A DNA stretch of 64,000 nt from Psychrobacillus psychrodurans (GCA_900114885.1 FOUN01000008.1:1-64000); one strand, 5' to 3'. Positions 1 to 8,881 are shown, counted from the first letter of the stretch. A program made the numbers and translations. Notes: generated by a model from the letters alone, not told the origin.

Positions 1-97
1 ATCAGAAGAAGCAAGCTTCTTCGTCATTCGCTCGACTTGCATGTATTAGGCATGCCGCCAGCGTTCGTCCTGAGCCAGGATCAAACTCTCCATAATA
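1..97 (-). rRNA. 16S ribosomal RNA, 5' end only (partial)
   Basis: Read on the minus strand this is the start of a bacterial 16S rRNA, with the universal 27F primer region (AGAGTTTGATCCTGGCTCAG) at about 74-93 and the following GACGAACGCTGGCGGCATGC. The gene runs leftward off the window, so only about 97 bases of roughly 1550 are present. The exact 5' end is set by processing and is approximate. Confidence 0.97.
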
Positions 98-252
98 GAG
101 AACTTAAAAAGCTCATTTGTTTTGCTGGCATCATCATTAAATGATGTCAAAATTGTTTTGCTATCAGACTAACAATGTTAGTTGATAAGCTGTATGTCTT
201 AACGTTTTGCATGTTCAGTTTTCAATGTTCAATATTCTATGGTATTAAATAA
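98..252 (-). other. rRNA leader between tRNA-Gly and 16S
   Basis: This 155-bp spacer has the look of a Bacillales rRNA leader. On the minus strand it holds an ATTGAAAACTGAAC box near 210-228 resembling the rRNA antitermination region, and a hairpin at about 161-191 formed around ACTAACATTGTTAGT. I see no convincing second promoter here: one TTGACA near 140 has no -10 at the right distance. The 16S gene therefore probably depends on the promoter upstream of the tRNAs. Confidence 0.55.
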
Positions 253-326
253 TGGAGCGGGTGAAGAGAATCGAACTCTCATCATCAGCTTGGAAGGCTG
301 AGGTTTTACCACTAAACTACACCCGC
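253..326 (-). tRNA. tRNA-Gly (TCC)
   Basis: A 74-nt cloverleaf on the minus strand with acceptor GCGGGTG, the GTTCGATTC T-arm and an encoded CCA. The anticodon loop CTTCCAA within stem TCAGC/GCTGA gives anticodon TCC. It is the last tRNA before the 16S gene. Confidence 0.96.
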
Positions 327-354
327 ATTAAATTATGTTAAACTGTTATTTGAC

Positions 355-441
<87 letters not shown>

Positions 442-505
442 TTAGTAAATAATAGGACAAGGTTGATTATACTCTCTTACACCTTAAATGTCAATAACAA
501 TTTGA

Positions 506-578
506 TGAGCCATGTAGGATTCGAACCTACGACCCTCTGATTAAAAGTCAGATGCTCTACCAACTGAGCTAATGGCTC
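506..578 (-). tRNA. tRNA-Lys (TTT)
   Basis: A 73-nt tRNA with acceptor GAGCCAT/ATGGCTC and anticodon loop CTTTTAA (anticodon TTT). The 3' CCA is not encoded: the genome has TCA after the discriminator A, so CCA must be added by the nucleotidyltransferase. Confidence 0.95.
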
Positions 579-583
579 AAAAA

Positions 584-658
584 TGGCTGGGGTACCTGGA
601 TTCGAACCAGGGCATGATGGAATCAAAATCCATTGCCTTACCGCTTGGCTATACCCCA
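584..658 (-). tRNA. tRNA-Gln (TTG)
   Basis: A 75-nt tRNA, acceptor TGGGGTA, anticodon loop TTTTGAT in stem ATGGA/TCCAT giving TTG, discriminator G and encoded CCA. It lies 5 bp from tRNA-Lys, as expected for one polycistronic precursor. Confidence 0.95.
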
Positions 659-661
659 ACA

Positions 662-737
662 TGGCGGTCCCGACCGGGATCGAACCGGCGATCTCCTGCG
701 TGACAGGCAGGCATGTTAACCGCTACACCACGGGACC
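662..737 (-). tRNA. tRNA-Asp (GTC)
   Basis: A 76-nt tRNA, acceptor GGTCCCG, anticodon loop CTGTCAC in stem CCTGC/GCAGG giving GTC, discriminator G and encoded CCA. Confidence 0.96.
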
Positions 738-765
738 GTTGAAAATATTAAATAATAAATGGTAA

Positions 766-837
766 TGACCCCTACGGGATTCGAACCCGTGTTACCGCCG
801 TGAAAGGGCGGTGTCTTAACCGCTTGACCAAGGGGCC
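766..837 (-). tRNA. tRNA-Glu (TTC)
   Basis: A 72-nt tRNA nearly identical to the B. subtilis tRNA-Glu as I remember it: acceptor GGCCCCT, anticodon loop CTTTCAC in stem CCGCC/GGCGG giving TTC. The 3' CCA is not encoded (TTA follows the discriminator A). Confidence 0.95.
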
Positions 838-841
838 ATAA

Positions 842-916
842 TGGCTCCGAAGGTAGGACTCGAACCTACGACCGATCGATTAACAGTCGATTGCTCTACC
901 ACTGAGCTACTTCGGA
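842..916 (-). tRNA. tRNA-Asn (GTT)
   Basis: A 75-nt tRNA, acceptor TCCGAAG/CTTCGGA, anticodon loop CTGTTAA giving GTT, encoded CCA. It is the first tRNA of the cluster, 36 bp downstream of the -10 box. Confidence 0.95.
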
Positions 917-952
917 ATAATTTTTGTCGTTTTGTTTTACTCGACTTTTTCT

Positions 953-981
953 ATTATAGAGAGGGTTTTGCAAAACGTCAA
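953..981 (-). promoter_or_regulatory. sigma-A promoter of the tRNA/rRNA cluster
   Basis: On the minus strand TTGACG (976-981), a 17-bp spacer and a perfect TATAAT (953-958), followed by an AT-rich start region just before tRNA-Asn. It is the only strong promoter seen for the seven tRNAs and the 16S gene. Confidence 0.85.
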
Positions 982-996
982 CTACTTTTCGAAAAT

Positions 997-1467
997 TTAT
1001 TTCAGATTCTCAAAATAAACTAACACTAAATCTCCGTAACACTTGCCACAACGGTATTTCTTCGTGTTTAAACGGATTTTTCGATTATACAAAATGGAGC
1101 ATTTTGCACATTTATACGTATACCTTTTTGTAGCCTTCCTTCCTTTTCCCTCTACTAGAGTAGAACAAAATCTAGGTGAATTTGTTGCTTTGAGTAGCTC
1201 ACGAAAGTCGGCATCCCGATGTTGATATCCTTTTCCTTCTATATGTAAATGATAATGACAGAGCTCATGTTTGATAACGCCAACCAATTCATCCATCCCA
1301 TATTTTTCGAATACTAACGGATTTACTTCTATATTATGCGACCTCAACATATACCTTCCACCAGTAGTTCTAAGCCTTTTATTAAAATACGCTTGATGTT
1401 TATAGTCTTTCCCAAAAGCTTCTTTTGATACACGGCATACAAGTTCATACAATTTTTCATCTGTCAT
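997..1467 (-). CDS. SprT-like zinc metalloprotease-fold protein (YdcK-like)
   Basis: A 156-residue SprT family protein. It shows the HExxH-type zinc site in HELCHYHLH (about residues 68-76) and a C-terminal zinc ribbon with two CxxC pairs (CAKC and CGKC). B. subtilis has the homologue YdcK at the same place, next to tex and trnS. I chose the ATG at 1467 because AGGGGTGATTA precedes it; a longer frame to 1521 would run through the tex terminator hairpin. Its substrate in Bacilli is not known; eukaryotic SprT relatives act on DNA-protein crosslinks, which cannot be carried over from sequence alone. Confidence 0.9.
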   Translation of the reverse strand: MTDEKLYELVCRVSKEAFGKDYKHQAYFNKRLRTTGGRYMLRSHNIEVNPLVFEKYGMDELVGVIKHELCHYHLHIEGKGYQHRDADFRELLKATNSPRFCSTLVEGKGRKATKRYTYKCAKCSILYNRKIRLNTKKYRCGKCYGDLVLVYFENLK

Positions 1468-1484
1468 ATTAATCACCCCTATTT

Positions 1485-1525
1485 GAAAAGAGGTTGTCCA
1501 ATGACATATCTCATTGGACACCTCT
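1485..1525 (-). terminator. rho-independent terminator of tex
   Basis: GAGGTGTCCAATGA pairs with TCATTGGACAACCTC across a 6-base loop and is followed by TTTTC on the minus strand, six bases past the tex stop. Confidence 0.85.
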
Positions 1526-1530
1526 ATAAG

Positions 1531-3696
1531 TTACACTTGCTGTTCTGGTGGAAGCATTGTTAATGCAATTCTTCCTTTATTGGCATCAAACTGTTCAACC
1601 CATACAGTCACTATATCTCCTAGTGAAACAACATCTAAAGGATGTTTGACAAACCCTTTTTTAAGTTTAGAAATATGGACTAAACCATCTTGTTTTACAC
1701 CGATATCTACAAATGCACCAAAATCAACAACATTTCTCACGGTACCTTGTAATTCCATCCCTGTTTTTAAGTCTTCTAATTTGAGTACATCTTTTTTCAA
1801 GATTGGCTGCGGAAATGCTTCACGAGGATCACGGGTTGGCTTGATCAATGTATCTACTATATCTTTTAGTGTGATTTCACCTATTTCTAATTCTTTACTT
1901 ACTGTTTCTATTGAAATTTTCTTTAGTGCCTCTTCTGCTTCTCTTGTCCCTATCTGTGTCTTCTTAAGACCGGCAATTTCTAGCACTTGCTCTGCTCCTT
2001 TATAGCTTTCAGGGTGAATTCCCGTTGCATCAAATGGATTTTTCGCATCTGGTACGCGTAAAAATCCAATTGCTTGTTCATATGTTTTGGCCCCAAGGCG
2101 TGGAATTTTCTTTAGCTGCGCTCTAGAAGTAAACCTACCCTGCTCATTTCTCATATTCACAACGTTTTCTGCCACTGTTTTCGAAAGTCCTGAAACGTAT
2201 TGTAATAACGATGCAGATGCTGTATTTACATTTACACCTACTTGGTTAACTGCAGTTTCTACTATAAAGGATAGGGAATCCGATAATTTCTTTTGTGAAA
2301 CATCATGCTGGTATTGTCCTACTCCTACTGCTTTTGGATCTATTTTCACTAGTTCTGCCAGAGGGTCCTGTAGTCTTCTTGCAATGGATACTGCGCTACG
2401 TTGTTCTACTTGTAGATCTGGAAACTCGTTGCGCGCAGTTTCAGAAGCTGAGTACACACTGGCACCTGCTTCATTCACTATTACATAAGCTACTTCCCCC
2501 TCTGCTTCTTTCAAACAATCCACGATAAATTGCTCTGTTTCACGAGAGGCTGTTCCATTTCCAATGGCAATCAAAGAAATAGGGTAGTTCTTTAAGTAAC
2601 CAAGCACTTTATTCCTTGAGCCTTCCACATCCATTTTTGGGGCATGTGGATAAATAGCAGAGACCTCTAAAAGTTTTCCTGTATCATCTACAACCGCTAG
2701 CTTACATCCTGTACGATAAGCTGGATCGACACCTAGAATTACTTTTCCTTTTAATGGTGGTTGTAATAGTAAATTACGCAGATTTTCAGAGAAAATATGA
2801 ATAGCCTGTGTTTCTGCTTTTTCAGTAAGCTCTGCTCGAATTTCTCTCTCTACTGAAGGCTGAATTAGTCGCTTATACGAATCTTCTACCGCCAACTCAA
2901 TCTGTTCCACTGCATCACTAGATGAAGATTTAATCCACTGTGCTTTCATCACATTAGTTGTTTTTTCCATTGGAATCTGAAGAGCTACTTTTAAGATATC
3001 CTCTTTTTCTCCTCGGTTTAACGCTAATATACGATGAGGAACAATCTTCTTCACAGGTTCTTCATACTCATAATACATCTCAAATACGTTTTTTTCGTCT
3101 AGCTCTGCTTTTTTTACAGACGCAACAATCTTACCATCTGTACGGGTAATATTCCGAATTTGCTCTCGTATTTTGGCATCATCTGCGAATTGCTCTGCCA
3201 AAATGTCCCTAGCTCCTAGTAAAGCGTCATCCACAGATAAGACTTCTAATTCTTCATTAAGAAAATCTTCTGCTAATATAGCTACGGATTCCTTAGGAAA
3301 AGTCATTATTAGAGTAGCTAGAGGTTCCAAACCTTTTTCTTTTGCAATGGTAGCTTTCGTTCTGCGTTTTTGTTTATAAGGACGATATAAATCTTCTACT
3401 CGCTGAAGTACTGTCGCATTATTAATAGAAGTTGTTAACTCTTCGGTCAATTTACCTTGCTCATCAATTAAGCGAAGGATTTCTTCTTTTCTTTGTTCTA
3501 ACTGTTGTATGTAGTTATAACGATCTTCGACTGCTTTAATTTGAACTTCATCTAAAGATCCTGTTTGTTCTTTTCTATATCGGGCAATGAAGGGAACCGT
3601 ATTTCCCTCTTCTAGTAATTTTATAACCTGTTCCGCTTGCGATGATTTAACACCCGTATCTTTTGAAACAAGATGGAGCATCTTCTTTATTTCCAA
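1531..3696 (-). CDS. tex: Tex family RNA-binding transcription accessory protein
   Basis: A full-length Tex/YdcI protein of about 721 residues. Domains in order are the N-terminal helical Tex region (LLEEGNTVPFIARYRKE), a YqgF-like RNase H fold (ILGVDPAYRTGCKLAVVD), helix-hairpin-helix repeats (LQYVSGLSKTVAENVV) and a C-terminal S1 domain (GTVRNVVDFGAFVDIGVKQDG). Tex binds nucleic acid and influences transcription; in Bacilli its role is poorly defined. The start is uncertain: AAAGGA at about 3709 fits a TTG at 3696 (spacing about 10), better than the GTG at 3705 that almost touches it. The gene follows rsbX, as in B. subtilis. Confidence 0.93.
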   Translation of the reverse strand: MEIKKMLHLVSKDTGVKSSQAEQVIKLLEEGNTVPFIARYRKEQTGSLDEVQIKAVEDRYNYIQQLEQRKEEILRLIDEQGKLTEELTTSINNATVLQRVEDLYRPYKQKRRTKATIAKEKGLEPLATLIMTFPKESVAILAEDFLNEELEVLSVDDALLGARDILAEQFADDAKIREQIRNITRTDGKIVASVKKAELDEKNVFEMYYEYEEPVKKIVPHRILALNRGEKEDILKVALQIPMEKTTNVMKAQWIKSSSSDAVEQIELAVEDSYKRLIQPSVEREIRAELTEKAETQAIHIFSENLRNLLLQPPLKGKVILGVDPAYRTGCKLAVVDDTGKLLEVSAIYPHAPKMDVEGSRNKVLGYLKNYPISLIAIGNGTASRETEQFIVDCLKEAEGEVAYVIVNEAGASVYSASETARNEFPDLQVEQRSAVSIARRLQDPLAELVKIDPKAVGVGQYQHDVSQKKLSDSLSFIVETAVNQVGVNVNTASASLLQYVSGLSKTVAENVVNMRNEQGRFTSRAQLKKIPRLGAKTYEQAIGFLRVPDAKNPFDATGIHPESYKGAEQVLEIAGLKKTQIGTREAEEALKKISIETVSKELEIGEITLKDIVDTLIKPTRDPREAFPQPILKKDVLKLEDLKTGMELQGTVRNVVDFGAFVDIGVKQDGLVHISKLKKGFVKHPLDVVSLGDIVTVWVEQFDANKGRIALTMLPPEQQV

Positions 3697-3763
3697 AACA
3701 AACACGTCCTTTCTATATAGTACTCATTTTACCATATCTGGCGCCATCTAGAAAAAGACAAAC

Positions 3764-3794
3764 AAAAAAGCTTACTCAATATTAGAGTAAGCTT
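3764..3794 (-). terminator. terminator of the rsb-sigB-rsbX operon
   Basis: AAGCTTACTC pairs with GAGTAAGCTT over a 7-base loop, followed by TTTTTTG on the minus strand. The stem begins inside the last codons of rsbX, so the stop codon lies in the hairpin. Confidence 0.85.
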
Positions 3795-4378
3795 CCAACT
3801 ATAAATGTAGAGTCGTCGCCATGTTCGATTTCTTTAAAGACTGTTTCATAGAGACATCGAGCATTCGCTGCAACTTTAATGGTTGATTTTGGACTATTCA
3901 TCACAACACCATCCGAGTGCAACATAAACAAGTCATTTTTTTCACAAGCGTATGTTTGCGTATTAATCCTTTGTTTTCTCCCGGATAAGTAACCCATTAC
4001 TGGTAAAGGATAAATCATTTTATCTGTAGCCCGTTTGTACATATAAAACTTCACATTCCCTACACAACTGTAAGAAATAGTTTGGCTTTTATAATCTATT
4101 TTTACTAGCGCAACTGCTGCACCTCGTTTTTGAATCATTAAATCATTGCAGCGTAATAATAATTCATCTAACGTTTCGTCTTTATATTGCTCTAAAATTT
4201 CTGGGATAATATCAGCAGACTCTTTAGCTACTGGTCCATTTCCCAATCCATCTGCTATAGCACAAAGCATAAAATCGTCTGTCTTTGTAATATAATAAGT
4301 ATCTCCAGATTCTAAATTTCCACTTTTGGCTTCTTGGTATACAAATAAGTCTACTTTGTCATCTGAAAAATCTATCAT
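3782..4378 (-). CDS. rsbX: RsbX, PP2C-type phosphatase of the sigma-B pathway
   Basis: A 198-residue PP2C-like phosphatase with the metal-binding AIADGLGNG (about residues 40-48) and MLHSDGV. RsbX dephosphorylates RsbS (and RsbR) in the stressosome and so resets the stress signal. It is the last gene of the operon; its ATG overlaps the sigB stop by four bases (ATGA), which implies translational coupling. The sequence is less conserved than the rest of the operon, as usual for RsbX, and the position is decisive for the call. Confidence 0.93.
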   Translation of the reverse strand: MIDFSDDKVDLFVYQEAKSGNLESGDTYYITKTDDFMLCAIADGLGNGPVAKESADIIPEILEQYKDETLDELLLRCNDLMIQKRGAAVALVKIDYKSQTISYSCVGNVKFYMYKRATDKMIYPLPVMGYLSGRKQRINTQTYACEKNDLFMLHSDGVVMNSPKSTIKVAANARCLYETVFKEIEHGDDSTFIVGSLL

Positions 4379-5160
4379 TTCCCTACTCCACCTGACGATA
4401 AAATGGCCTCTTGTAATTTCTTTATAGCTTTGCGTTGAATTCTAGATACGTGCATTTGGGATATATTGAGACGATCTCCCGTTTCTTTTTGACTCAGCTG
4501 CTCCATATATGTAAGTTGAATTATTTCTTTCTCTCGTTCAGACAAAACATTAAGTGCGTTAGCTACAAGTAAACGTTGATCAGTTTTCTCATACTCACTA
4601 TCTGTTTTACCAATTACATCAAACAGCGTAATCGTACTACCATCTGAATCCGATTCAAGTGAATGATCCATAGATAGTGCTTGATAACTTTTACCCATTT
4701 CCATAGCTTCTAGTACATCTTCCACTTCTACCCCAAGGAAATCAGCTATTTCTGGGATAATAGGTGAGCGCTGAAATTCCACTGTTAGTGTTTCAACTGC
4801 TGCTCTAATACGTGGTCCTAGTTCTTTTATTCTTCTTGGAACATGTATAGCCCAAGTTTTATCTCTCAAAAAGCGTTTAATCTCACCGATAATTGTCGGA
4901 ATTGCAAAAGCTTCAAAGTTTTTACCGAAAGATGGATCATATCTTCGGATTGCTCCAAGCAGACCAAGCATACCTACCTGCGCAATATCCTCATGATGCG
5001 ATTTACCATTAGAATATTTTCGAGCAATAGATTCAACCAACCTAGTATAATTTAGTACTAAATTTGTTTGAGCCTCTTCACTTTCGGTCTCTTGATATTC
5101 TTTGATCCATTCCAATATTTTCTCTTTCGATTCTTTATTAGGAAGGGACGTGTTCGACAT
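4375..5160 (-). CDS. sigB: RNA polymerase sigma factor SigB (general stress)
   Basis: A 261-residue sigma-70 family factor. Region 2 is seen in DIAQVGMLGLLGAIRRYDPSFGKNFEAFA, region 3 in HVPRRIKELGPRI and region 4 as the helix-turn-helix QKETGDRLNISQMHVSRIQRKA. SigB drives the general stress regulon and is held by the anti-sigma factor RsbW. I start at 5160: AGGTGG ends six bases before that ATG, while the ATG at 5166 abuts it. The gene overlaps rsbW by about 23 bases, so the two are translationally coupled. Confidence 0.97.
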   Translation of the reverse strand: MSNTSLPNKESKEKILEWIKEYQETESEEAQTNLVLNYTRLVESIARKYSNGKSHHEDIAQVGMLGLLGAIRRYDPSFGKNFEAFAIPTIIGEIKRFLRDKTWAIHVPRRIKELGPRIRAAVETLTVEFQRSPIIPEIADFLGVEVEDVLEAMEMGKSYQALSMDHSLESDSDGSTITLFDVIGKTDSEYEKTDQRLLVANALNVLSEREKEIIQLTYMEQLSQKETGDRLNISQMHVSRIQRKAIKKLQEAILSSGGVGK

Positions 5161-5608
5161 TTTCATCCACCTGCTCTACTCCGACATGTTTCGTCATAAA
5201 TACAGTAACACCTTCTTGGTGATGGACTTTAACTTCATCCATTAACGTCTCGATTAAATATAAACCAAGACCGCCTTCTCTTAAAAAGGATACCTCTTCC
5301 AATTCATGGTATGGTCCTACTTTTGCTTTTGTTTCTTCAAAATTAAAGCTTTTCCCATGATCCGCTACCATTATCTCCATTTTTTCCTCGTATAATGCGC
5401 AGCCAATGACCACTTCGCCTTCCTCATTATCCGCATATGCATGCTGTACAGCATTTGTAATGGCTTCACTTGCAGCAATTTTCAAGTCTTCTATATCGTC
5501 ATACGTAAACCCAATGCGATTTGCCAAACCAGAAATTGTGAGTCGGGCAACGCTAACGTACTGAGGTTTCGCAGGCACCCGGATTTCCACATAATCAAAC
5601 GGTTTCAT
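5138..5608 (-). CDS. rsbW: RsbW, anti-sigma-B factor and serine kinase
   Basis: A 156-residue GHKL-type kinase. The N box lies in DLKIAASEAITNAVQHAY, the G1 box in VADHGKSF and the G2 region in REGGLGLYLIETLMDEV. RsbW binds SigB and also phosphorylates RsbV; unphosphorylated RsbV displaces SigB. The gene overlaps rsbV by 14 bases and sigB downstream, the usual rsbV-rsbW-sigB arrangement that keeps protein ratios fixed. Confidence 0.97.
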   Translation of the reverse strand: MKPFDYVEIRVPAKPQYVSVARLTISGLANRIGFTYDDIEDLKIAASEAITNAVQHAYADNEEGEVVIGCALYEEKMEIMVADHGKSFNFEETKAKVGPYHELEEVSFLREGGLGLYLIETLMDEVKVHHQEGVTVFMTKHVGVEQVDENVEHVPS

Positions 5609-5942
5609 CTATTTTCACCTCTTTATCTGTAGCCTGGATATCCATAATTTCCACTAGACCAGTTATATCGAATAAACGTTTCAATCTAGATGAAAGTCCC
5701 GTTAACTCCAAATGCCCATTTGCAGCAGTTACACTTTTATAAAAACCAACAAAAACACCTAGCCCTGTACTATCCATATATGAAACGTCCGTTAAATTCA
5801 ACTCAACATGTATTTTTTCTAGTAAGGTTATGTCTGAAAGTTTCTCTCTAAGGATCGGTGCTGTAAAAGCATCAATCTCTCCACCAATAATTCCTTTAAT
5901 GTGCAACTCATCTAATGTATTTAGTTCAACTGAAATATTCAT
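5595..5942 (-). CDS. rsbV: RsbV, anti-anti-sigma factor
   Basis: A 115-residue STAS domain protein. The phosphorylatable serine lies in SYMDSTGLGVF (near residue 57). Dephosphorylated RsbV binds RsbW and frees SigB. It is the first gene after the internal sigma-B-type promoter, and overlaps rsbW. Confidence 0.97.
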   Translation of the reverse strand: MNISVELNTLDELHIKGIIGGEIDAFTAPILREKLSDITLLEKIHVELNLTDVSYMDSTGLGVFVGFYKSVTAANGHLELTGLSSRLKRLFDITGLVEIMDIQATDKEVKIDETV

Positions 5943-5977
5943 TTACTATTCCCCCGTTTTCGCTATATTTAGTCTGT

Positions 5978-6003
5978 ATACCACCAACTAGCTTTTGATA
6001 AAC
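5978..6003 (-). promoter_or_regulatory. sigma-B-type autoregulatory promoter before rsbV
   Basis: On the minus strand GTTTAT (5998-6003), a 14-bp spacer and TGGTAT (5978-5983) lie in the rsbU-rsbV gap. This fits the sigma-B consensus GTTTAA-N12-15-GGGTAT with two mismatches, and sits exactly where B. subtilis has its SigB-dependent promoter for rsbV-rsbW-sigB-rsbX. Confidence 0.75.
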
Positions 6004-6009
6004 CTTAAA

Positions 6010-7008
6010 TTACTTCTTTTTGAAAATAACGAGTGTAAAGTCATCTCGTTGTTCAAACTCCTGTAATTCCTCCAGCTTATGAAACACATATTCCACCATA
6101 TCTTGGGCGGACTGATCTCTTACGCTTTCGATAATATCCATCACGGTATTTTGGTCAATGAATCCATCTTTTGAACGACATTCAGTTACACCGTCGGTCA
6201 TCATAACGATAAAATCATCTTTTTCTAAGGAAATAGAGTGTTGTTCATATTTAACATTGGAAATAACCCCTAATAATAATCCCTTTGCTTGTAATTCTGA
6301 AAAGCTATTAGATTCAGCGCAATAAAATAAAGGCGGTTCATGTCCAGCAGATGCATATGTAAATAAACTTTTAGAAGTGTCATAGGTCCCATAGAACATT
6401 GATATAAACATCGAATCACTTACACTTTTCTCAACAATTCTATTAATGACGTCTAGTACAATGGTAGGTTCAGTTTCTGCTCCATTCAAACTATCCATCC
6501 CATACTTAATCATGGACATGCATAGAGCAGCAGGAATTCCTTTTCCGATCACATCAGCAACAGCTATACCTACGGTTGTATCATCATGGAGAAAATGCGT
6601 ATAATCACCATTCATTTCTTTTGCAGGAACAGAGATCATTCCGATATCCAAATCAAGCATATCTGGAACCTTTGTTTTCAACAAGGTTTGCTGAACATTG
6701 GCTGCAAGCTCCATTTCCATTCTAAAGTTTTCCTGCTTTTGAATTAACGCTTCATGTTCTTTTAATGCTAGTCCATATCTAATCATCACTTCTATTAATA
6801 AATCAAAAGAATGCCAAACATCATTAGGTAGCTCAGGCAAAATCTCTTCTAAAGAAGCTTTATGTATACTTATAACTTCTTCTGGAGAAATGTTCTTTTG
6901 AATAAGTTGTCTACTGATATTTTGGCCCTCATACAAATTATGTTCTGTTTGTCTCAGCGTATATTGTTCCAAAATTTCTTTGTATTGTCTCTTAAACTCT
7001 TGAGGCAT
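6010..7008 (-). CDS. rsbU: RsbU, PP2C phosphatase activating RsbV
   Basis: A 332-residue protein: an N-terminal helical domain (about 1-110) that in B. subtilis binds RsbT, then a PP2C/SpoIIE-type phosphatase with GDYTHF, VADVIGKGIPAALCMSMIK and MMTDGVTEC as metal-site motifs. RsbU removes phosphate from RsbV after RsbT binds. It lies 15 bp after rsbT; the sigma-B-type promoter follows it. Confidence 0.96.
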   Translation of the reverse strand: MPQEFKRQYKEILEQYTLRQTEHNLYEGQNISRQLIQKNISPEEVISIHKASLEEILPELPNDVWHSFDLLIEVMIRYGLALKEHEALIQKQENFRMEMELAANVQQTLLKTKVPDMLDLDIGMISVPAKEMNGDYTHFLHDDTTVGIAVADVIGKGIPAALCMSMIKYGMDSLNGAETEPTIVLDVINRIVEKSVSDSMFISMFYGTYDTSKSLFTYASAGHEPPLFYCAESNSFSELQAKGLLLGVISNVKYEQHSISLEKDDFIVMMTDGVTECRSKDGFIDQNTVMDIIESVRDQSAQDMVEYVFHKLEELQEFEQRDDFTLVIFKKK

Positions 7009-7023
7009 ACTTTAACTTACCTC

Positions 7024-7425
7024 CTATCTTAGCAACTTAGATGCGCTAATTGTAGTACCTTCCCCTATTACAGTTTCTATCTTAAAATCATCCATTAGTC
7101 GCTTTACACCTGGTAGACCGGCACCTAAACCGCCTGATGTTGTATAGCCATCTTCCATAACTTTACGAACATCTACAATCCCTGGGCCTTTATCAGATGC
7201 AATTACTAATAGACCTCTAAGATTACCTTCTGTAACTTGTCTAATTTCTATCTTACCTTTACCTGCATATAAATATATATTTCGAGCAAGTTCACTAATC
7301 GCTGTTGTAATTCTCGCTTGGTCAACTGTACCGAAGCCAACGTCTTTCGCTTCATTTCTTCCAAGTTGCCTTGCAGCAACGATATCCCACTCAGTTATTA
7401 TATCAACAGAAGACCTTAAATTCAT
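7024..7425 (-). CDS. rsbT: RsbT, stressosome switch kinase
   Basis: A 133-residue GHKL kinase with N box (ISELARNIYLYAG), G1 (DKGPGI) and G2 (GGLGAGLPGVKRLMDDF). RsbT phosphorylates RsbS and RsbR, leaves the stressosome and activates RsbU. GGAGG stands well placed before its ATG. Gap to rsbS is 6 bp. Confidence 0.96.
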   Translation of the reverse strand: MNLRSSVDIITEWDIVAARQLGRNEAKDVGFGTVDQARITTAISELARNIYLYAGKGKIEIRQVTEGNLRGLLVIASDKGPGIVDVRKVMEDGYTTSGGLGAGLPGVKRLMDDFKIETVIGEGTTISASKLLR

Positions 7426-7431
7426 AATGGA

Positions 7432-7794
7432 TTAGTCCTCCAATTCTCGTTCTAATTTTTCCAATCCATTTTCTAAGTCTAGTGCCGTGACTACATTCTC
7501 TAGCCTAATGCCTAATTCAATGAGGGTAATAGCTACCGCAGGCTGAATGCCCGTAATCACTACCTTCGCACCCATTAGGCCAGACATGCTTATAACATCG
7601 CCCAGTACCTTTGCGATGAAAGAATCGATAAAGTCAATCGGCGTTAGATCAAGTACTACTCCTCTTGCAGCTGTTGTATGAAGTTTATCAAGCAAATCTT
7701 CCTGAAATGCAAGAGCAGTTTGATCATCTAATTCCCACTGGATAGAAACAATTAAACAATCTCTCAATTTTAAAATAGGTATTCTTGACATCAT
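7432..7794 (-). CDS. rsbS: RsbS, stressosome scaffold STAS protein
   Basis: A 120-residue single STAS domain protein. The serine phosphorylated by RsbT is in [13 protein letters not shown] (Ser58 here, Ser59 in B. subtilis). RsbS forms the stressosome core with RsbR and holds RsbT. Its ATG shares a base with the rsbR stop codon (TAATG), so translation is coupled. Confidence 0.96.
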   Translation of the reverse strand: MMSRIPILKLRDCLIVSIQWELDDQTALAFQEDLLDKLHTTAARGVVLDLTPIDFIDSFIAKVLGDVISMSGLMGAKVVITGIQPAVAITLIELGIRLENVVTALDLENGLEKLERELED

Positions 7795-8618
7795 TATATA
7801 TCCACCTCTACTATTGCACGATTTGTCATTGCTAGGGCTTGTTCCATCCCTTTTTGTAAAGTGCTTGTTGTTGTGAAATCATTTAAATTTATACCTAGTG
7901 TGACAATAGTCTGTGCAATTTCTGGACGGATTCCAACTAGCATACATTTGGCTCCTACTAAACGCACAGCATCAGCCGCTTGAATAATATGATGGGCAAC
8001 CATCGTATCTACTACAGGAACTCCTGTAATATCTAGTAATACTACTTCTGCTCGATGCTTTACAACTCCCTGTAGCAGGTTTTCCATTATTAGTTTTGCT
8101 CGTTCCGTATCAATTGTACCAACTAAAGGCATTACCGAAATTTTTTCAAAAACAGGAATTAATGAAGCAGATAGTTCTTGTAAAGCAATTTTTTGTAAGC
8201 TCACTGTTTTTTCCCACACCACAGAATAAGCATCCACAATACTATGGTTTAAAGGCGTGATCCAATTAGTTAATATTTCTCTATGAGATTGGAAACCTTC
8301 ATCTAAGTACTCCGCTTCGTCCATTTTTTCATAAATTACTTCCGTAAAGTTGGTTAGCGCCTTTAATACAAAAGAAATAGACCATCCATAACGTACAATT
8401 TGAACGGAAAAATCATTTAATTTTGCTGTATATGTCGCTTTTTCTTCCGTTATACTCGAAATCATCAACTCTCCGAATTCACGAACAGTATTATCAACAA
8501 CTTTATCCGACATAATTTGGAAGAACCGATCATCCTTCTCTTCTTCCATTTTGACTCTCCAGTTTTCTAAAATTTCATCAATATTTTCGTGAATATACGA
8601 AGCAATTCTTTTATTCAT
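7794..8618 (-). CDS. rsbR: RsbR, stressosome sensor subunit (RsbRA type)
   Basis: A 274-residue protein with a non-heme globin-like N-terminal domain (about 1-150) and a C-terminal STAS domain. Both threonines phosphorylated by RsbT are present in the same numbered places as in B. subtilis, Thr171 (GTIDTERAK) and Thr205 (VVDTMVAHH). The N-terminal sensor domain is, as usual, much less conserved. It is the first gene of the operon. The ribosome site is weak and distant (AAGGAG about 14 bases before the ATG at 8618, with GGGAAACA nearer). Confidence 0.95.
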   Translation of the reverse strand: MNKRIASYIHENIDEILENWRVKMEEEKDDRFFQIMSDKVVDNTVREFGELMISSITEEKATYTAKLNDFSVQIVRYGWSISFVLKALTNFTEVIYEKMDEAEYLDEGFQSHREILTNWITPLNHSIVDAYSVVWEKTVSLQKIALQELSASLIPVFEKISVMPLVGTIDTERAKLIMENLLQGVVKHRAEVVLLDITGVPVVDTMVAHHIIQAADAVRLVGAKCMLVGIRPEIAQTIVTLGINLNDFTTTSTLQKGMEQALAMTNRAIVEVDI

Positions 8619-8727
8619 TGTTTCCCATACATCTCCTTGTTGAATATTAGTAATTATATTGTACAGAATTTCATCTTACTTTACACCTTTTATACATAAT
8701 TACGTGATCATTAATACTTGTCCACAT

Positions 8728-8754
8728 AAAAAAAAGCAGTTATTCCTTACTGCT
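8728..8754 (-). terminator. hairpin with T tract upstream of rsbR
   Basis: AGCAGT pairs with ACTGCT across eight bases and is followed by TTTTTTTT on the minus strand. It is a second stop between ndoA and rsbR. Confidence 0.6.
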
Positions 8755-8881
8755 ATTACAACGTTCTTCTTCGTAGAGCAAATACAATCGGTAATTACTT
8801 CCACCACTTAAATCTCACTTTAAAACACGGTTAATCAAACCTTCTATATATTTACAAGCTAACACAAACTTTCTCCCTATT

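Noticed and set aside
120-170. Separate rRNA promoter starting at TTGACA near 140
   Set aside because: No -10-like hexamer at 16-18 bp; the sequence downstream is CAGCAA.
477-1023. Three 60-61 codon frames across the tRNA cluster
   Set aside because: They lie over tRNA genes and are explained by conserved tRNA sequence.
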